NCBI GenBank assembly: GCA_016649585.1
Contig: JAENXH010000023.1
Span: 1-13,180 of the forward strand
Reading direction: 5' to 3'
Length of the DNA stretch: 13,180 nucleotides
Origin: Methanosarcinales archaeon
GTDB lineage: Archaea > Halobacteriota > Syntropharchaeia > Alkanophagales > Methanospirareceae
Shown: positions 1 to 7,879 of the stretch, in pieces
How positions within the stretch are numbered: the first letter of the stretch is position 1
Layout of the letters: each line of letters opens with the position of its first letter
Position numbers and translations under genes: made by a program
The notes under the pieces: model-generated
What the model saw: only the letters and a program-made list of their open reading frames with translations
Told to the model about the DNA's origin: nothing
Database searches by the model: none

Positions 1-7
1 AGTTATA

Positions 8-16
8 CTTTATATA
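8..16 (+). promoter_or_regulatory. TATA box candidate for feoAB
   Basis: The AT-rich stretch ctttatata sits about 25 nt before an expected transcription start near position 38-40, leaving a leader of roughly 45 nt before the likely feoA start. This matches archaeal TATA spacing. I see no clear operator for an iron regulator of the DtxR type. Confidence 0.5.
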
Positions 17-84
17 CGAAAAAAAAATAACGCAAAAAAAGAAAATTTAGGGAGAGGTATAATAAGAATACGTTGGAGAAGCTG

Positions 85-339
85 ATGAGTAATATGAATT
101 CGGATGAAAGTGGAGTTCCCCTCACCACGTTGCTACCCGGTGAAGAAGCGAAAATCGTCGCGTTGGGCTCTGGTGTAGGGAGACAACACCACTTCAGGAC
201 TATGGGGCTCATGGAAGGCAAAATCGTCAAAGTTATAGCGACACAACCTGCACGAGGACCGTTCGTCATAGACGTTGAAGGCACGCAGATAGCAATTGGG
301 AGAGGGATGGCGCGGCACATTTTAATCCAAAAACTATGA
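85..339 (+). CDS. feoA: FeoA-type ferrous iron transport accessory protein
   Basis: Small SH3-like FeoA protein of about 84 residues, thought to act at the cytoplasmic face with the FeoB permease in Fe(II) uptake. The family core is visible: an N-terminal PLTTLLPGEEAKIVAL strand, then RTMGLMEG, the usual turn in FeoA, and a C-terminal segment with IAIGRGMARHILI. The ATG at 85 is preferred because GGAG at 75-78 lies 6 nt before it. A TTG at 73 is in frame but sits on top of that site; a GGAGAGGT at 51-58 is 14 nt before the TTG and would be unusually distant. The stop codon overlaps the feoB start in an ATGA arrangement, indicating translational coupling. Family assignment is strong; only the exact start is uncertain. 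Confidence 0.9.
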   Translation: MSNMNSDESGVPLTTLLPGEEAKIVALGSGVGRQHHFRTMGLMEGKIVKVIATQPARGPFVIDVEGTQIAIGRGMARHILIQKL

Positions 340-2066
340 AAAAGATAGCACTAACGGGCTGCCCAAACGTTGGTAAGAGTGTCGTTTTTTCACGTCTGAC
401 CGGAGTGAACGTGATTTCATCGAATTATCCCGGAACAACGGTTGACTTTACAAAGGGTACCACAGCTATTGGAGGCGAGAAGTTCGAGTTGATTGACGTT
501 CCCGGCACGTATTCCTTAGAACCCACATCAAAAGCCGAGGAAGTAGCTCAGACCATGCTGCAGGAGGGCGATATCGTAATAAACGTTGTAGATGCAACGC
601 ATCTGGAACGGAATCTTTACCTGACCCTGGAAATTTTAGAGAGGAAGAAGCCCACTATCGTTGCTTTGAACCTGTGGGACGAGACAAAGCACCTCGGCAT
701 TGATATAGACGTGGAGAAATTGGAACAGTTGCTCGGCGTGTCGGTTGTTCCAATGTGTGCGTTATGTGGAACGGGAATAAAGGAACTGGCATCTGCAGTC
801 GGTGATGCTAAGCCATCCAAAACGATTGAGTCGCCGATGTCTGAAGAGGAAAGATGGTTGAAAGTTGGCGAAATAATTCGGGACGTTCAAGTGGTGCATC
901 ACCGCCATCACACGATTCGCGAACGTATAGCAGATGCTACTGTGAAGCCCGCAACCGGCATTCCTATTGCGATACTCGCGATACTCTTCGTGTTTCTCTT
1001 TATCATCGAGATCGGGAATGCGATAATTGAATATCTGCTGGATCCAATATTCTATACGTATTATGGCCCGCGGATTGTAGGCGTTGTAAATTCATTTGCG
1101 CCGAGCGGGCTGCTCCACGATTTATTAATAGGTACATCTACGGTTGAAGCGCTGGATTTCGAGCAATCGCTGGGTATCCTGACGACCGGCTTATATGTCC
1201 CTTTTGGCATGGTTTTGCCATTTATCATTACCTTTTATTTCATGCTCAGTCTACTCGAAGACCTGGGATATTTACCAAGACTCGCCATTCTCGTTGATAC
1301 CGGATTGCACAAACTCGGATTGCACGGCTCGGCGATCGTGCCAACGATATTGGGCTGTGGCTGCAACGTCCCCGGTGCGTTAGCAACGCGCATATTGGAG
1401 ACGAAAAAGCAGCGGTTCATCGCGATGACGCTCATGGCAATAACGGTTCCCTGTATGGCTCAGTCCGCAATGATAATTGCAATTCTGGGTAGATATGGCA
1501 TTAAATGGATACTCATCGTCTATTCCACCCTCTTCGTGCTCTATATCTTTTTAGGCCTGGTATTGAAAAGAGTGGTCAAGGGTGAGAGCCCTGAATTATT
1601 ATTGGAAGTCCCGCCGTATCGTAGACCCGATCCCGTAACGTTACTAAAAAAGACATGGTCAAAGGCGTACAGCTTTCTCGCGGAAGCGGTTCCATTTGTT
1701 ATCTTAGGCATTTTCATCGTGAACCTGCTCTATGTGTTTGGCATAGTTGACGTTCTCTCACTGGTATTCTCGCCAATTCTCACCACGTTGCTCGGTTTGC
1801 CAGAAGGAGCGATTATTGCGCTGATCCTGGGGGTCTTGAGAAAGGATATAGCGATCGGCATGTTATTGCCCCTGGGCATGAGTCCGCAGCAATTGACGAT
1901 TGCTTGCATCATATTGGCCACGTATTTCCCGTGCATTGCTACGTTTTTCGTTATGCTCCACGAGTTGGGCGTACGGTATATGCTAAAAGCGGCGGGATTG
2001 ATGGTTGCCGTTTCGTTGTCCGCAGGAATAATCATGCGAATGATCTTGATTGGAATAGGATATTAG
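336..2066 (+). CDS. feoB: FeoB ferrous iron permease with N-terminal GTPase
   Basis: Fe(II) transporter of the cytoplasmic membrane, 576 residues. The N-terminal G domain shows G1 GCPNVGKS (8-15), a G2 threonine in the YPGTTV segment (31-36), G3 DVPG (54-57), G4 NLWD (112-115) and a G5-like CALCGTG (141-147). A short helical linker follows (about 150-205) with a cluster of histidines at 189, 190, 192 and 193. Then comes the hydrophobic core from about 208 to the end, with two Gate-type regions; GCGCNVPG in the first Gate carries the conserved cysteines. The protein is shorter than E. coli FeoB (773 residues) but contains all main modules, so I see no truncation. It overlaps feoA by 4 nt and ends before the SRP RNA promoter. 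Confidence 0.95.
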   Translation: MKKIALTGCPNVGKSVVFSRLTGVNVISSNYPGTTVDFTKGTTAIGGEKFELIDVPGTYSLEPTSKAEEVAQTMLQEGDIVINVVDATHLERNLYLTLEILERKKPTIVALNLWDETKHLGIDIDVEKLEQLLGVSVVPMCALCGTGIKELASAVGDAKPSKTIESPMSEEERWLKVGEIIRDVQVVHHRHHTIRERIADATVKPATGIPIAILAILFVFLFIIEIGNAIIEYLLDPIFYTYYGPRIVGVVNSFAPSGLLHDLLIGTSTVEALDFEQSLGILTTGLYVPFGMVLPFIITFYFMLSLLEDLGYLPRLAILVDTGLHKLGLHGSAIVPTILGCGCNVPGALATRILETKKQRFIAMTLMAITVPCMAQSAMIIAILGRYGIKWILIVYSTLFVLYIFLGLVLKRVVKGESPELLLEVPPYRRPDPVTLLKKTWSKAYSFLAEAVPFVILGIFIVNLLYVFGIVDVLSLVFSPILTTLLGLPEGAIIALILGVLRKDIAIGMLLPLGMSPQQLTIACIILATYFPCIATFFVMLHELGVRYMLKAAGLMVAVSLSAGIIMRMILIGIGY

Positions 2067-2142
2067 TGGAGAAGAGCAAAATCCTATGGGGCTTTAGATA
2101 AGCATTTTTGAAAAAGCACCTCTTGAACCGCCTTTCGAACTG

Positions 2143-2155
2143 CTTTATTTATATC
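2143..2155 (+). promoter_or_regulatory. TATA box for the SRP RNA gene
   Basis: The run ctttatttatatc lies in the feoB-SRP RNA gap, centred about 22-25 nt before the 5' end predicted from the RNA closing helix (about 2171-2175). This is the normal archaeal TATA-to-start distance and supports an independent transcription unit. Confidence 0.6.
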
Positions 2156-2170
2156 TAAAACTAATTAGAT

Positions 2171-2489
2171 TTGTGCGGGCTAGCCTGGAGGGTTAGGCGT
2201 CCTTTGTAACTCGAAATCGCCGATATGCGAGGGGCGAAGCTTGAGGAAGGCTCTGCAGCTGTCAACTTCAGCTCAAGGTTGGACGAAGAAGCATCGCCCT
2301 GCGGGGTTGACGGTGGTATGGTGGCTGGCTGGAGAGCCTGTTGTCATGCCTTTGCCATGGATACCGGTTTAGGCCCGGAAGGGAGCAGACTCACTGTGGA
2401 TCGCTGGCGCTCGGAGGATAGTGGTGCGGAGAAAGACCTTGAGGGCCTGGTTGACGGCGAAGGTGCCGACCGAGAGCGTGCCCGCACAA
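2171..2489 (+). ncRNA. ffs: Signal recognition particle RNA (archaeal 7S RNA)
   Basis: Scaffold RNA of the signal recognition particle, which binds SRP19 and SRP54 and targets membrane and secreted proteins. Three features identify it. The ends close in a perfect 10-bp helix: ttgtgcgggc (2171-2180) pairs with gcccgcacaa (2480-2489), the archaeal helix 1. The 5' Alu part has a GCCT...AGGC stem and the conserved UGUAAC motif at 2205-2210. The SRP54-binding domain IV is plain: cccGGAAggg with a GGAA tetraloop at 2377-2380, followed by AGCAG of the asymmetric loop. Length near 319 nt fits archaeal 7S RNA. GC content is clearly above the flanks. A reading frame from 2225 crosses the gene but has no protein-like features. 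Confidence 0.95.
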
Positions 2490-2491
2490 AC

Positions 2492-2534
2492 CTTTCTTTG
2501 GTAGAGAAAGCTGGAGCAAAGAAAGTCTTTTTTT
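2492..2534 (+). terminator. Hairpin plus T-run after SRP RNA
   Basis: Perfect 9-bp inverted repeat ctttctttg (2492-2500) and caaagaaag (2517-2525) with a 16-nt loop, followed almost at once by a run of seven T (2528-2534). The T-run alone would be a good archaeal terminator; the hairpin makes it resemble an intrinsic terminator. Confidence 0.6.
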
Positions 2535-2579
2535 CCGAAAACGCTATAATTTTCTAAAAGGGTTTAGTATTAGCACAGG

Positions 2580-2598
2580 TTTCTTTTTCTAAAAGAAA
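2580..2598. repeat. 8-bp inverted repeat upstream of trkH
   Basis: tttctttt (2580-2587) and aaaagaaa (2591-2598) form a perfect inverted repeat with a 3-nt spacer, about 30 nt before the trkH start. It lacks a following T-run, so it is not an obvious terminator. It could be an operator or simply a product of the AT-rich context. No good Shine-Dalgarno site is seen before trkH. Confidence 0.3.
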
Positions 2599-2629
2599 GT
2601 GTTCTGTACTGTAAAAAGAGAAAAAGTGT

Positions 2630-4087
2630 ATGGATCAGAAGATCGTTTTCGGTAGCATAGGAAGCATAGTAAAGTATCTTGGTATTTTAATGATCGTTCC
2701 GCTTGGAGTGGCAATTTGGTATGGAGGAAGACCGGTACACATTTCTCCTTTTATTATTAAAACCTGGCTGATCCCGCTTGCGATAACAACCATCTTCGGC
2801 GTAATTTTAGAAAGAAAGGTAGGGGTGCGGGAAGGAGTAATAAAGAGGAGAGAAGGTTTCGCCATTGTTGCCTTGGGCTGGCTCGCAGTTGCTTATTTCG
2901 GCTCTCTTCCCTACATCTTCTCAGCGACGTTAGGTCCAATTGATGCCTTCTTCGAGTCCATGTCCGGCTTCACCACCACTGGTTCCACGGTGATGCTGAA
3001 TTTGGGGGATGTTGATCTCAGCATACTTTTATGGCGGAGTTTTACGCAGTGGATTGGAGGAATGGGCGTTATTTTGCTGTTCATTGCTGTACTTCCCACG
3101 TTCGGCATTGCAGGCAGCCAGTTATTTGACCGCGAATTCCCGGGGCCGATGGCTGAAAGGATTAGACCAAGAGTTCAAGTGACCGCAAGAATGCTCTGGT
3201 CAATTTACGTGGTTTTGACTGTTGCAGAAGTTGTGGCACTTTTTTATGCAGCGAAAATGCCCTTGTATGACTCGCTTTGCACTGCATTCAGCACTATGCC
3301 AACCGGAGGCTTTTCCCCTCATCCGGAAAACATTGCGGGATACCTGAATCCAATAGCAGAGTTAATCATAGTGGTATTCATGTTCCTCGCGGGGATGAAC
3401 TTCGTTTTACACTATTCGTTACTGCGAAACCCCCGGAAAATAATAGCCAACAAGGAATTTCAGGTCTACTGCTTCCTTCTACTCACGGCTATTTCCATAA
3501 TAACCGCAGATTTATACATCCATAAATTCGCCTCTATACAGGAAGCATTCCGTTACGGCGGATTCCAGGCTGTTTCCGTCATGACCACTACGGGGTTCAC
3601 AACCGCAGATTTTAATCTTTGGTCTCCTTTATCCCAGATTATATTGCTCAGCCTGATGTTCATTGGCGGTTGCGGGGGCTCTACTGGAGGAAGCATAAAA
3701 GTCATCAGGATATACGTTTTGCTAAAATACATTGGACTACGAATTCGCCACATTCTCTATCCGCATGCGGTTTTTGTGCTGAAGCTGGGAAAGAAGCCCA
3801 TTTCGGACGACATTCTACAAGGGATTACCGCCTTCGTCTTCTCTTATTTTTTGATATTTGCCGTGTGTTCGATTGCAATGACTGCGATAGGATTTGATAT
3901 GATTAGTGCTGTCTCTTCCGTAGCAGCGACACTGGGAAATGTTGGACCCGGTTTTGGTATTGTAGCCGCCAATTATGCGTCTGTTCCCGCCATAGGGAAG
4001 ATCATTTTGTCCTTTTGCATGTGGTTAGGACGGTTAGAACTCTTTACCGTTTTAGTTCTGTTGACACCCGCTTTTTGGAAGGGATGA
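2630..4087 (+). CDS. trkH: TrkH/KtrB-family potassium uptake channel subunit
   Basis: Membrane pore subunit for K+ uptake, 485 residues, a normal length for TrkH. Four pseudo-repeated M1-P-M2 units are visible from their selectivity-filter segments: SGFTTTGS (112-119), PTGGFS (224-229), TTTGFTT (319-325) and LGNVGPGF (435-442). The glycine-rich stretch GGCGGSTGGS (346-355) matches the gating loop in the third repeat, and the C-terminal GRLELFTVLVLLTP is typical. The ATG at 2630 gives a sensible N-terminal membrane segment; no strong ribosome binding site precedes it. The partner gene trkA lies downstream on the opposite strand, so the pair is convergent and not an operon. The choice between TrkH and KtrB subtype cannot be made by eye. 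Confidence 0.95.
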   Translation: MDQKIVFGSIGSIVKYLGILMIVPLGVAIWYGGRPVHISPFIIKTWLIPLAITTIFGVILERKVGVREGVIKRREGFAIVALGWLAVAYFGSLPYIFSATLGPIDAFFESMSGFTTTGSTVMLNLGDVDLSILLWRSFTQWIGGMGVILLFIAVLPTFGIAGSQLFDREFPGPMAERIRPRVQVTARMLWSIYVVLTVAEVVALFYAAKMPLYDSLCTAFSTMPTGGFSPHPENIAGYLNPIAELIIVVFMFLAGMNFVLHYSLLRNPRKIIANKEFQVYCFLLLTAISIITADLYIHKFASIQEAFRYGGFQAVSVMTTTGFTTADFNLWSPLSQIILLSLMFIGGCGGSTGGSIKVIRIYVLLKYIGLRIRHILYPHAVFVLKLGKKPISDDILQGITAFVFSYFLIFAVCSIAMTAIGFDMISAVSSVAATLGNVGPGFGIVAANYASVPAIGKIILSFCMWLGRLELFTVLVLLTPAFWKG

Positions 4088-4111
4088 AGTGGTGCTTGCC
4101 CTGGATGTGGA

Positions 4112-4144
4112 AAGATTTTATCAATCAGGCAATCAAAAAATCTT
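4112..4144. terminator. Inverted repeat between convergent trkH and trkA
   Basis: aagatttt (4112-4119) and aaaatctt (4137-4144) form a perfect 8-bp inverted repeat with a 17-nt loop in the 45-nt gap between the convergent genes. It reaches the last codons of trkA. With T-runs on both strands it may serve as a bidirectional terminator. Confidence 0.4.
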
Positions 4145-4795
4145 CTCACGTGTGAAAATGGAACTTATCGCATCCACTTCCTTCGTCTTCGCAAATATCG
4201 TTACGAGATCGCCTGCTTCGATGATTGCATCGCCTGTTGGCAGGATTATATCACTATTCCGCTCTATCGCCACCACGATCCCTTTTTTTATATTCAACTG
4301 CGACAACTCTTTTCCCGCTGCACGTGAATTCTCAGCGACAATAACCTCAAATATCTCTGCTTTTCCCCTACCAATCATAATAAAATCTTTTATCTTCGGT
4401 CGTTTCGCCGAAAGATAGAGATGCCGTGCAACGGTCATGTCTGGATTTTCAAGCATGGAGACATTCGCTTTCTTGAACATCTCCACATGCTCTTCCTGAT
4501 TCACGATGGCAATGGTATTTTTTGTACCCAACTCTTTTGCCGTTAGCGCCATCATCAAATTATCAGCATCGTCAGAAGTGGTAGCGATGAGCGCATTGGC
4601 TCTTTGCGCATTCGCTTCCTCCAAGGTTGATTTCTCCGTGGCATCACCGACAATCGTTAAGACATCGTATTTTTCCGCGATCTCTTTGCATCTCTTCTCA
4701 TCCTCATCTATGACCACCACGTCATCCTTGTCCTCTGTCGCGATACGCACCAGACTTCTTCCTATTCCACCCAACCCTACTATTATCAGATACAC
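4133..4795 (-). CDS. trkA: TrkA-family potassium uptake regulator (RCK protein)
   Basis: Cytoplasmic nucleotide-binding subunit that gates TrkH/KtrB, 220 residues with one RCK_N and one RCK_C domain (the single-unit form of TrkA/KtrA). The Rossmann fold shows GLGGIG (7-12), the acidic end of strand two in VVVID (D30) and GDAT (50-53). The C-terminal ligand-binding domain spans about 135-205, with AGKELSQLNI and LPTGDAIIEAGDLVTIFA, typical of RCK_C. The start is GTG at 4795, supported by GAGAGGTG (4813-4806) 10 nt upstream. It lies 51 nt downstream of alaS on the same strand, so it may be read with alaS, and it converges on trkH, its likely partner. Confidence 0.93.
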   Translation of the reverse strand: MYLIIVGLGGIGRSLVRIATEDKDDVVVIDEDEKRCKEIAEKYDVLTIVGDATEKSTLEEANAQRANALIATTSDDADNLMMALTAKELGTKNTIAIVNQEEHVEMFKKANVSMLENPDMTVARHLYLSAKRPKIKDFIMIGRGKAEIFEVIVAENSRAAGKELSQLNIKKGIVVAIERNSDIILPTGDAIIEAGDLVTIFAKTKEVDAISSIFTREKIF

Positions 4796-4846
4796 GCAGA
4801 TATAGCACCTCTCTTATCGTTTCTTTTGCATTAATAATATCATTTT

Positions 4847-7696
4847 CTATTTTTTCTTTTTCTTTAACCTCTTTTCAATAAATTTTACTCCTGCTTCACG
4901 CGCTTCATTTATTTTATCCATCCTATTACCACCGCCCTGTGCGAACGTCGCCGTTCCACCACTGCGACCTCCGAGAATCGCAGAAACCGGTTTTGCCCAC
5001 TCAGAAGCATTTATCACCCCACTCACATTACTAGGGACAGAGGAAATCAATTTAACTTTAGAATCAGCATAAGAGCTGCCAATGAGCATATTGGGATAAC
5101 CGTCTCTTTCTAGTTGTGATGAAATATTTTTCAACTCTTTCTCATTTGCTTCAGGAATCGCCTCTATAATAATTCCGATTCCCTCTTTAAGAGGTTCCGT
5201 TGCTTTTATGGTTGGAAGAGGCAAATCTGCATACTCATCTTGAAATCGTGTTCGTCCTTTCAACTGTGGCAATTTCAGTTCAGCTCTATCTTTTCGCAAT
5301 CGTTCGGATAAATTCTGTAATTGTTTCCACTCCTTAAAGAACCGTTCAACCTCAGAAGGAAGCTGCTCAGGTGGTACTTTTAATACCGCAGCCGACTTCC
5401 TTATTAACTCTTCCTGCGCTTGTATCGCCTCGATCGCAGCTTCTCCTGCTGCATACTCTAATCTCGCGATACCGTCTTGTATTCGCTCAGTGCGCAATAT
5501 TTTTATCGGGCCGCACTCGCCCGTCTTTGAAAGATGCGTGCCTGCACATGCCTGCACATCTTCATCCTCGCCAATTCGCACAATCCTTATTTTCTTACCG
5601 ATGGGCACGCCACCCTGATAAATACGGGAGCCATATTTTTGCTCCGCGTCATTCCGATCCATAAAACTCGTACTTATTTCTAAGTTTTCCATGACCGTCT
5701 TGTTTGCAAGCATCTCTATCTCTTTGCGCTCAGCATCAGAAATCCGTTTGAAGTGTGCGATGTCGATTCTCGCCCTCTTTTCTCCTTTCTGCGCGCCCGC
5801 TTGCCAAACATGGTCTCCTAATACTTTCCGCGCTGCACATACTACTATATGCGTTGCGGTATGGTGCTTTTTATGTGCGATTCGCCGGGTGGGATCTATG
5901 TGGCCGGATACAGTGGCTCCTTTGCTTATCTTCCCGTTCTCTATTTTATGAAGAATAAAACCCTCGACTTCCTGCACGTCCACTACTTTCACGCTCGCTG
6001 CACTGCTCTCACCTTTCGTCACTAAAGTCAAAAAGCCGGTATCCGCAGGTTGACCGCCACCTTCAGGGAAGAATAGCGTCTTATCTAATATGACAGAATC
6101 ATCAACTACGTCCAAGACCGTGGCTTCGAAATCTACCGCAGATGGCTCTTCGTAATACACCTTTATCGTCGCGGGAATTGCCTTTGTCTTTTCTTTCATG
6201 CTTTCTACAAACGGTTCCACATCGTCCTTTCGCTCCTCGCTGTGCATACGCGCAACTAACGTATAAAAGTTTTCTGGGACATCTACATTCACTCCACTGC
6301 CTGCTTTCAAATCTGTTATGTTAGATACCACGTCTTTAACAAATTCTGGCGGTAACCCATGTGTGTCGTATAAATTGATGAGTCGTTCGAGGGGTATTTT
6401 TCTATCAGCTTTAGCTTTATATTCCTTTGCGAGCTGCTGTATGATTCTTTCGCCTTTTAAAAGTGTCTCATCATATCGCCTCTTCTCGAGCGAGACAATT
6501 TCAACAATTCTATCCACGGAAGTTTCCAATTCCGGGAAAGAATTTCTGAGCGTTTTTATCTGCATGAGCACTAATTCCTCCAAGGGTGTTTCTATCTCCA
6601 GGAATTTTAACATCCTGAAGGTTCTCCTTAAGATCAACCTTGCCAGATAACCCTCTTTCGCATTTGAAGGCACGATACCATCCGCGAGCATGAAAGCCAA
6701 GCATTTTGTATGGTCAGCAACAGCATAGATTGTTTCTATCGGTCCCAATATATTTGTGAGAGATTCAAGCGAAACACTCAGCCTCTTTGCTATCTCTCCC
6801 CTTTTCAGAGATCCTGACAAACTTGCATGCGTTATAATTAGCTCTGGATGCTTCTCTAAGGGGTGCTCAATCCCCGCTGCATTTACCAATTCACTTATTA
6901 CCTCGGGGAACATCGCATCATAGACCGTTGGAGTACCCTTCGAAGCCCATACAAATCGTTCCAGACCGTACCCCGTGTCCACGATGTAAGTGTCCATTTT
7001 CCGATACTGCTGTCCCTCTATGGTTACGTCACCACGAGGAGAAAGTTCGAGATCCATGAAAACGAGTGTAGCAAGCTCTAACCCACCAGTAATGACTTCG
7101 AGACAGGGTCCCGCATTTCCTCCGCCTACCCACGGAGCTTCCTTATACGTTACGCTCTCTATAGCCACACCAACTTGCTTCAGAAACTCATCGCAATACT
7201 TCACGGTCTCATTCTTCCAATATATTTCCTCCACGCCTCTCTTATTGAATGCATGATGCCCCATCATCTCGAACGCGGTTAAATGGCGACCACTCTTCCC
7301 GATGGATTCGAGATCTTCCAGCCGTATGCAGGGTTGCGAAATGACGAGGGGGTTTGCAGGCGGCGGGACTTTGCCTGACGTTACAAAAGGTTGAAAATCA
7401 GCAATGGAAGCAATGGTGAGGTAGATATCATCTCGCCATCGTGCCACGACAGGATACCTTCCCAGTCTCGTGTGCGAATGCTGTTCAAAGAAAGATAGGA
7501 ATAGTTCTCGTATCTCGTCCGGACTTCTCTCTTTGAAAATGGGCGTGCCTATAAACGAATAAATCTCACAGGGGGCATCACCACATGTCTTTCTATCTTT
7601 GTCACGAGTCCAAAAGTACGAGCTACACTTCTCGCATTTCTTCCTTATGAACTCGTTCTCCTTGAAGTATTCTATGTCGTACTCCCCATTAACCAT
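4847..7696 (-). CDS. alaS: Alanyl-tRNA synthetase (archaeal type)
   Basis: Charges tRNA-Ala with alanine and clears mischarged Ser/Gly, 949 residues, full archaeal length. The N-terminal archaeal extension has C21, C24, C38 and C43, a probable zinc element. The class II core covers about 50-260, with the motif 2 region around residues 115-150 and motif 3 as DTGYGLERF (240-248). The editing domain has HHTATH (611-616) and CAGTH (717-721), giving the four metal ligands H612, H616, C717 and H721. A C-Ala domain follows, with a glycine motif GGRSGGTATFAQGGG (909-923) in a somewhat altered form, then a helical end with a run of five lysines. ATG at 7696 lies about 28 nt after a TATA-like element, so translation is probably near-leaderless. 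Confidence 0.97.
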   Translation of the reverse strand: MVNGEYDIEYFKENEFIRKKCEKCSSYFWTRDKDRKTCGDAPCEIYSFIGTPIFKERSPDEIRELFLSFFEQHSHTRLGRYPVVARWRDDIYLTIASIADFQPFVTSGKVPPPANPLVISQPCIRLEDLESIGKSGRHLTAFEMMGHHAFNKRGVEEIYWKNETVKYCDEFLKQVGVAIESVTYKEAPWVGGGNAGPCLEVITGGLELATLVFMDLELSPRGDVTIEGQQYRKMDTYIVDTGYGLERFVWASKGTPTVYDAMFPEVISELVNAAGIEHPLEKHPELIITHASLSGSLKRGEIAKRLSVSLESLTNILGPIETIYAVADHTKCLAFMLADGIVPSNAKEGYLARLILRRTFRMLKFLEIETPLEELVLMQIKTLRNSFPELETSVDRIVEIVSLEKRRYDETLLKGERIIQQLAKEYKAKADRKIPLERLINLYDTHGLPPEFVKDVVSNITDLKAGSGVNVDVPENFYTLVARMHSEERKDDVEPFVESMKEKTKAIPATIKVYYEEPSAVDFEATVLDVVDDSVILDKTLFFPEGGGQPADTGFLTLVTKGESSAASVKVVDVQEVEGFILHKIENGKISKGATVSGHIDPTRRIAHKKHHTATHIVVCAARKVLGDHVWQAGAQKGEKRARIDIAHFKRISDAERKEIEMLANKTVMENLEISTSFMDRNDAEQKYGSRIYQGGVPIGKKIRIVRIGEDEDVQACAGTHLSKTGECGPIKILRTERIQDGIARLEYAAGEAAIEAIQAQEELIRKSAAVLKVPPEQLPSEVERFFKEWKQLQNLSERLRKDRAELKLPQLKGRTRFQDEYADLPLPTIKATEPLKEGIGIIIEAIPEANEKELKNISSQLERDGYPNMLIGSSYADSKVKLISSVPSNVSGVINASEWAKPVSAILGGRSGGTATFAQGGGNRMDKINEAREAGVKFIEKRLKKKKK

Positions 7697-7879
7697 TTTA
7701 TTTTATGCACATGAGAAGCGAGACTTAAAAAGTTTTTTGTTTTCTTTCTTCACCACCGTTCGCTTTTATTCTATGTTCTTTTTGTATCCCGAAAATGATC
7801 AGGGCTTTAGATTATCGTGTAAGAATCAGCAGTTGCCTTAAAACCTTTTCTTACTGAGAAAACATCTATCACAATAAAG
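7697..7879. promoter_or_regulatory. Divergent alaS-endA promoter region
   Basis: This 183-nt gap holds promoters for both strands. For alaS, cttaaaaag (7724-7732, read on the minus strand) is placed for a start a few bases before the ATG. For endA, gccttaaaacc (7835-7845) is placed for a start near 7868. The middle (about 7733-7790) is strongly pyrimidine-rich on the plus strand. I see no RNA gene or strong repeat in it. Confidence 0.45.

Noticed and set aside
2225..2557. A 110-codon open frame on the plus strand
   Set aside because: It lies within the SRP RNA gene and runs past its terminator; the composition is not protein-like and the RNA signature is decisive.
4089..4418. Plus-strand open frame of 109 codons after trkH
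   Set aside because: It is antisense to trkA, whose Rossmann and RCK_C motifs and ribosome binding site are clear.
6318..6650. Plus-strand open frame of 110 codons inside alaS
   Set aside because: It lies antisense to a fully conserved synthetase gene and has no recognisable domain.
7795..7857. Possible C/D box sRNA (atgatca ... ctga) in the alaS-endA gap
   Set aside because: The C box deviates from RTGATGA, no convincing D'/C' pair is present, and the stretch overlaps the endA promoter.
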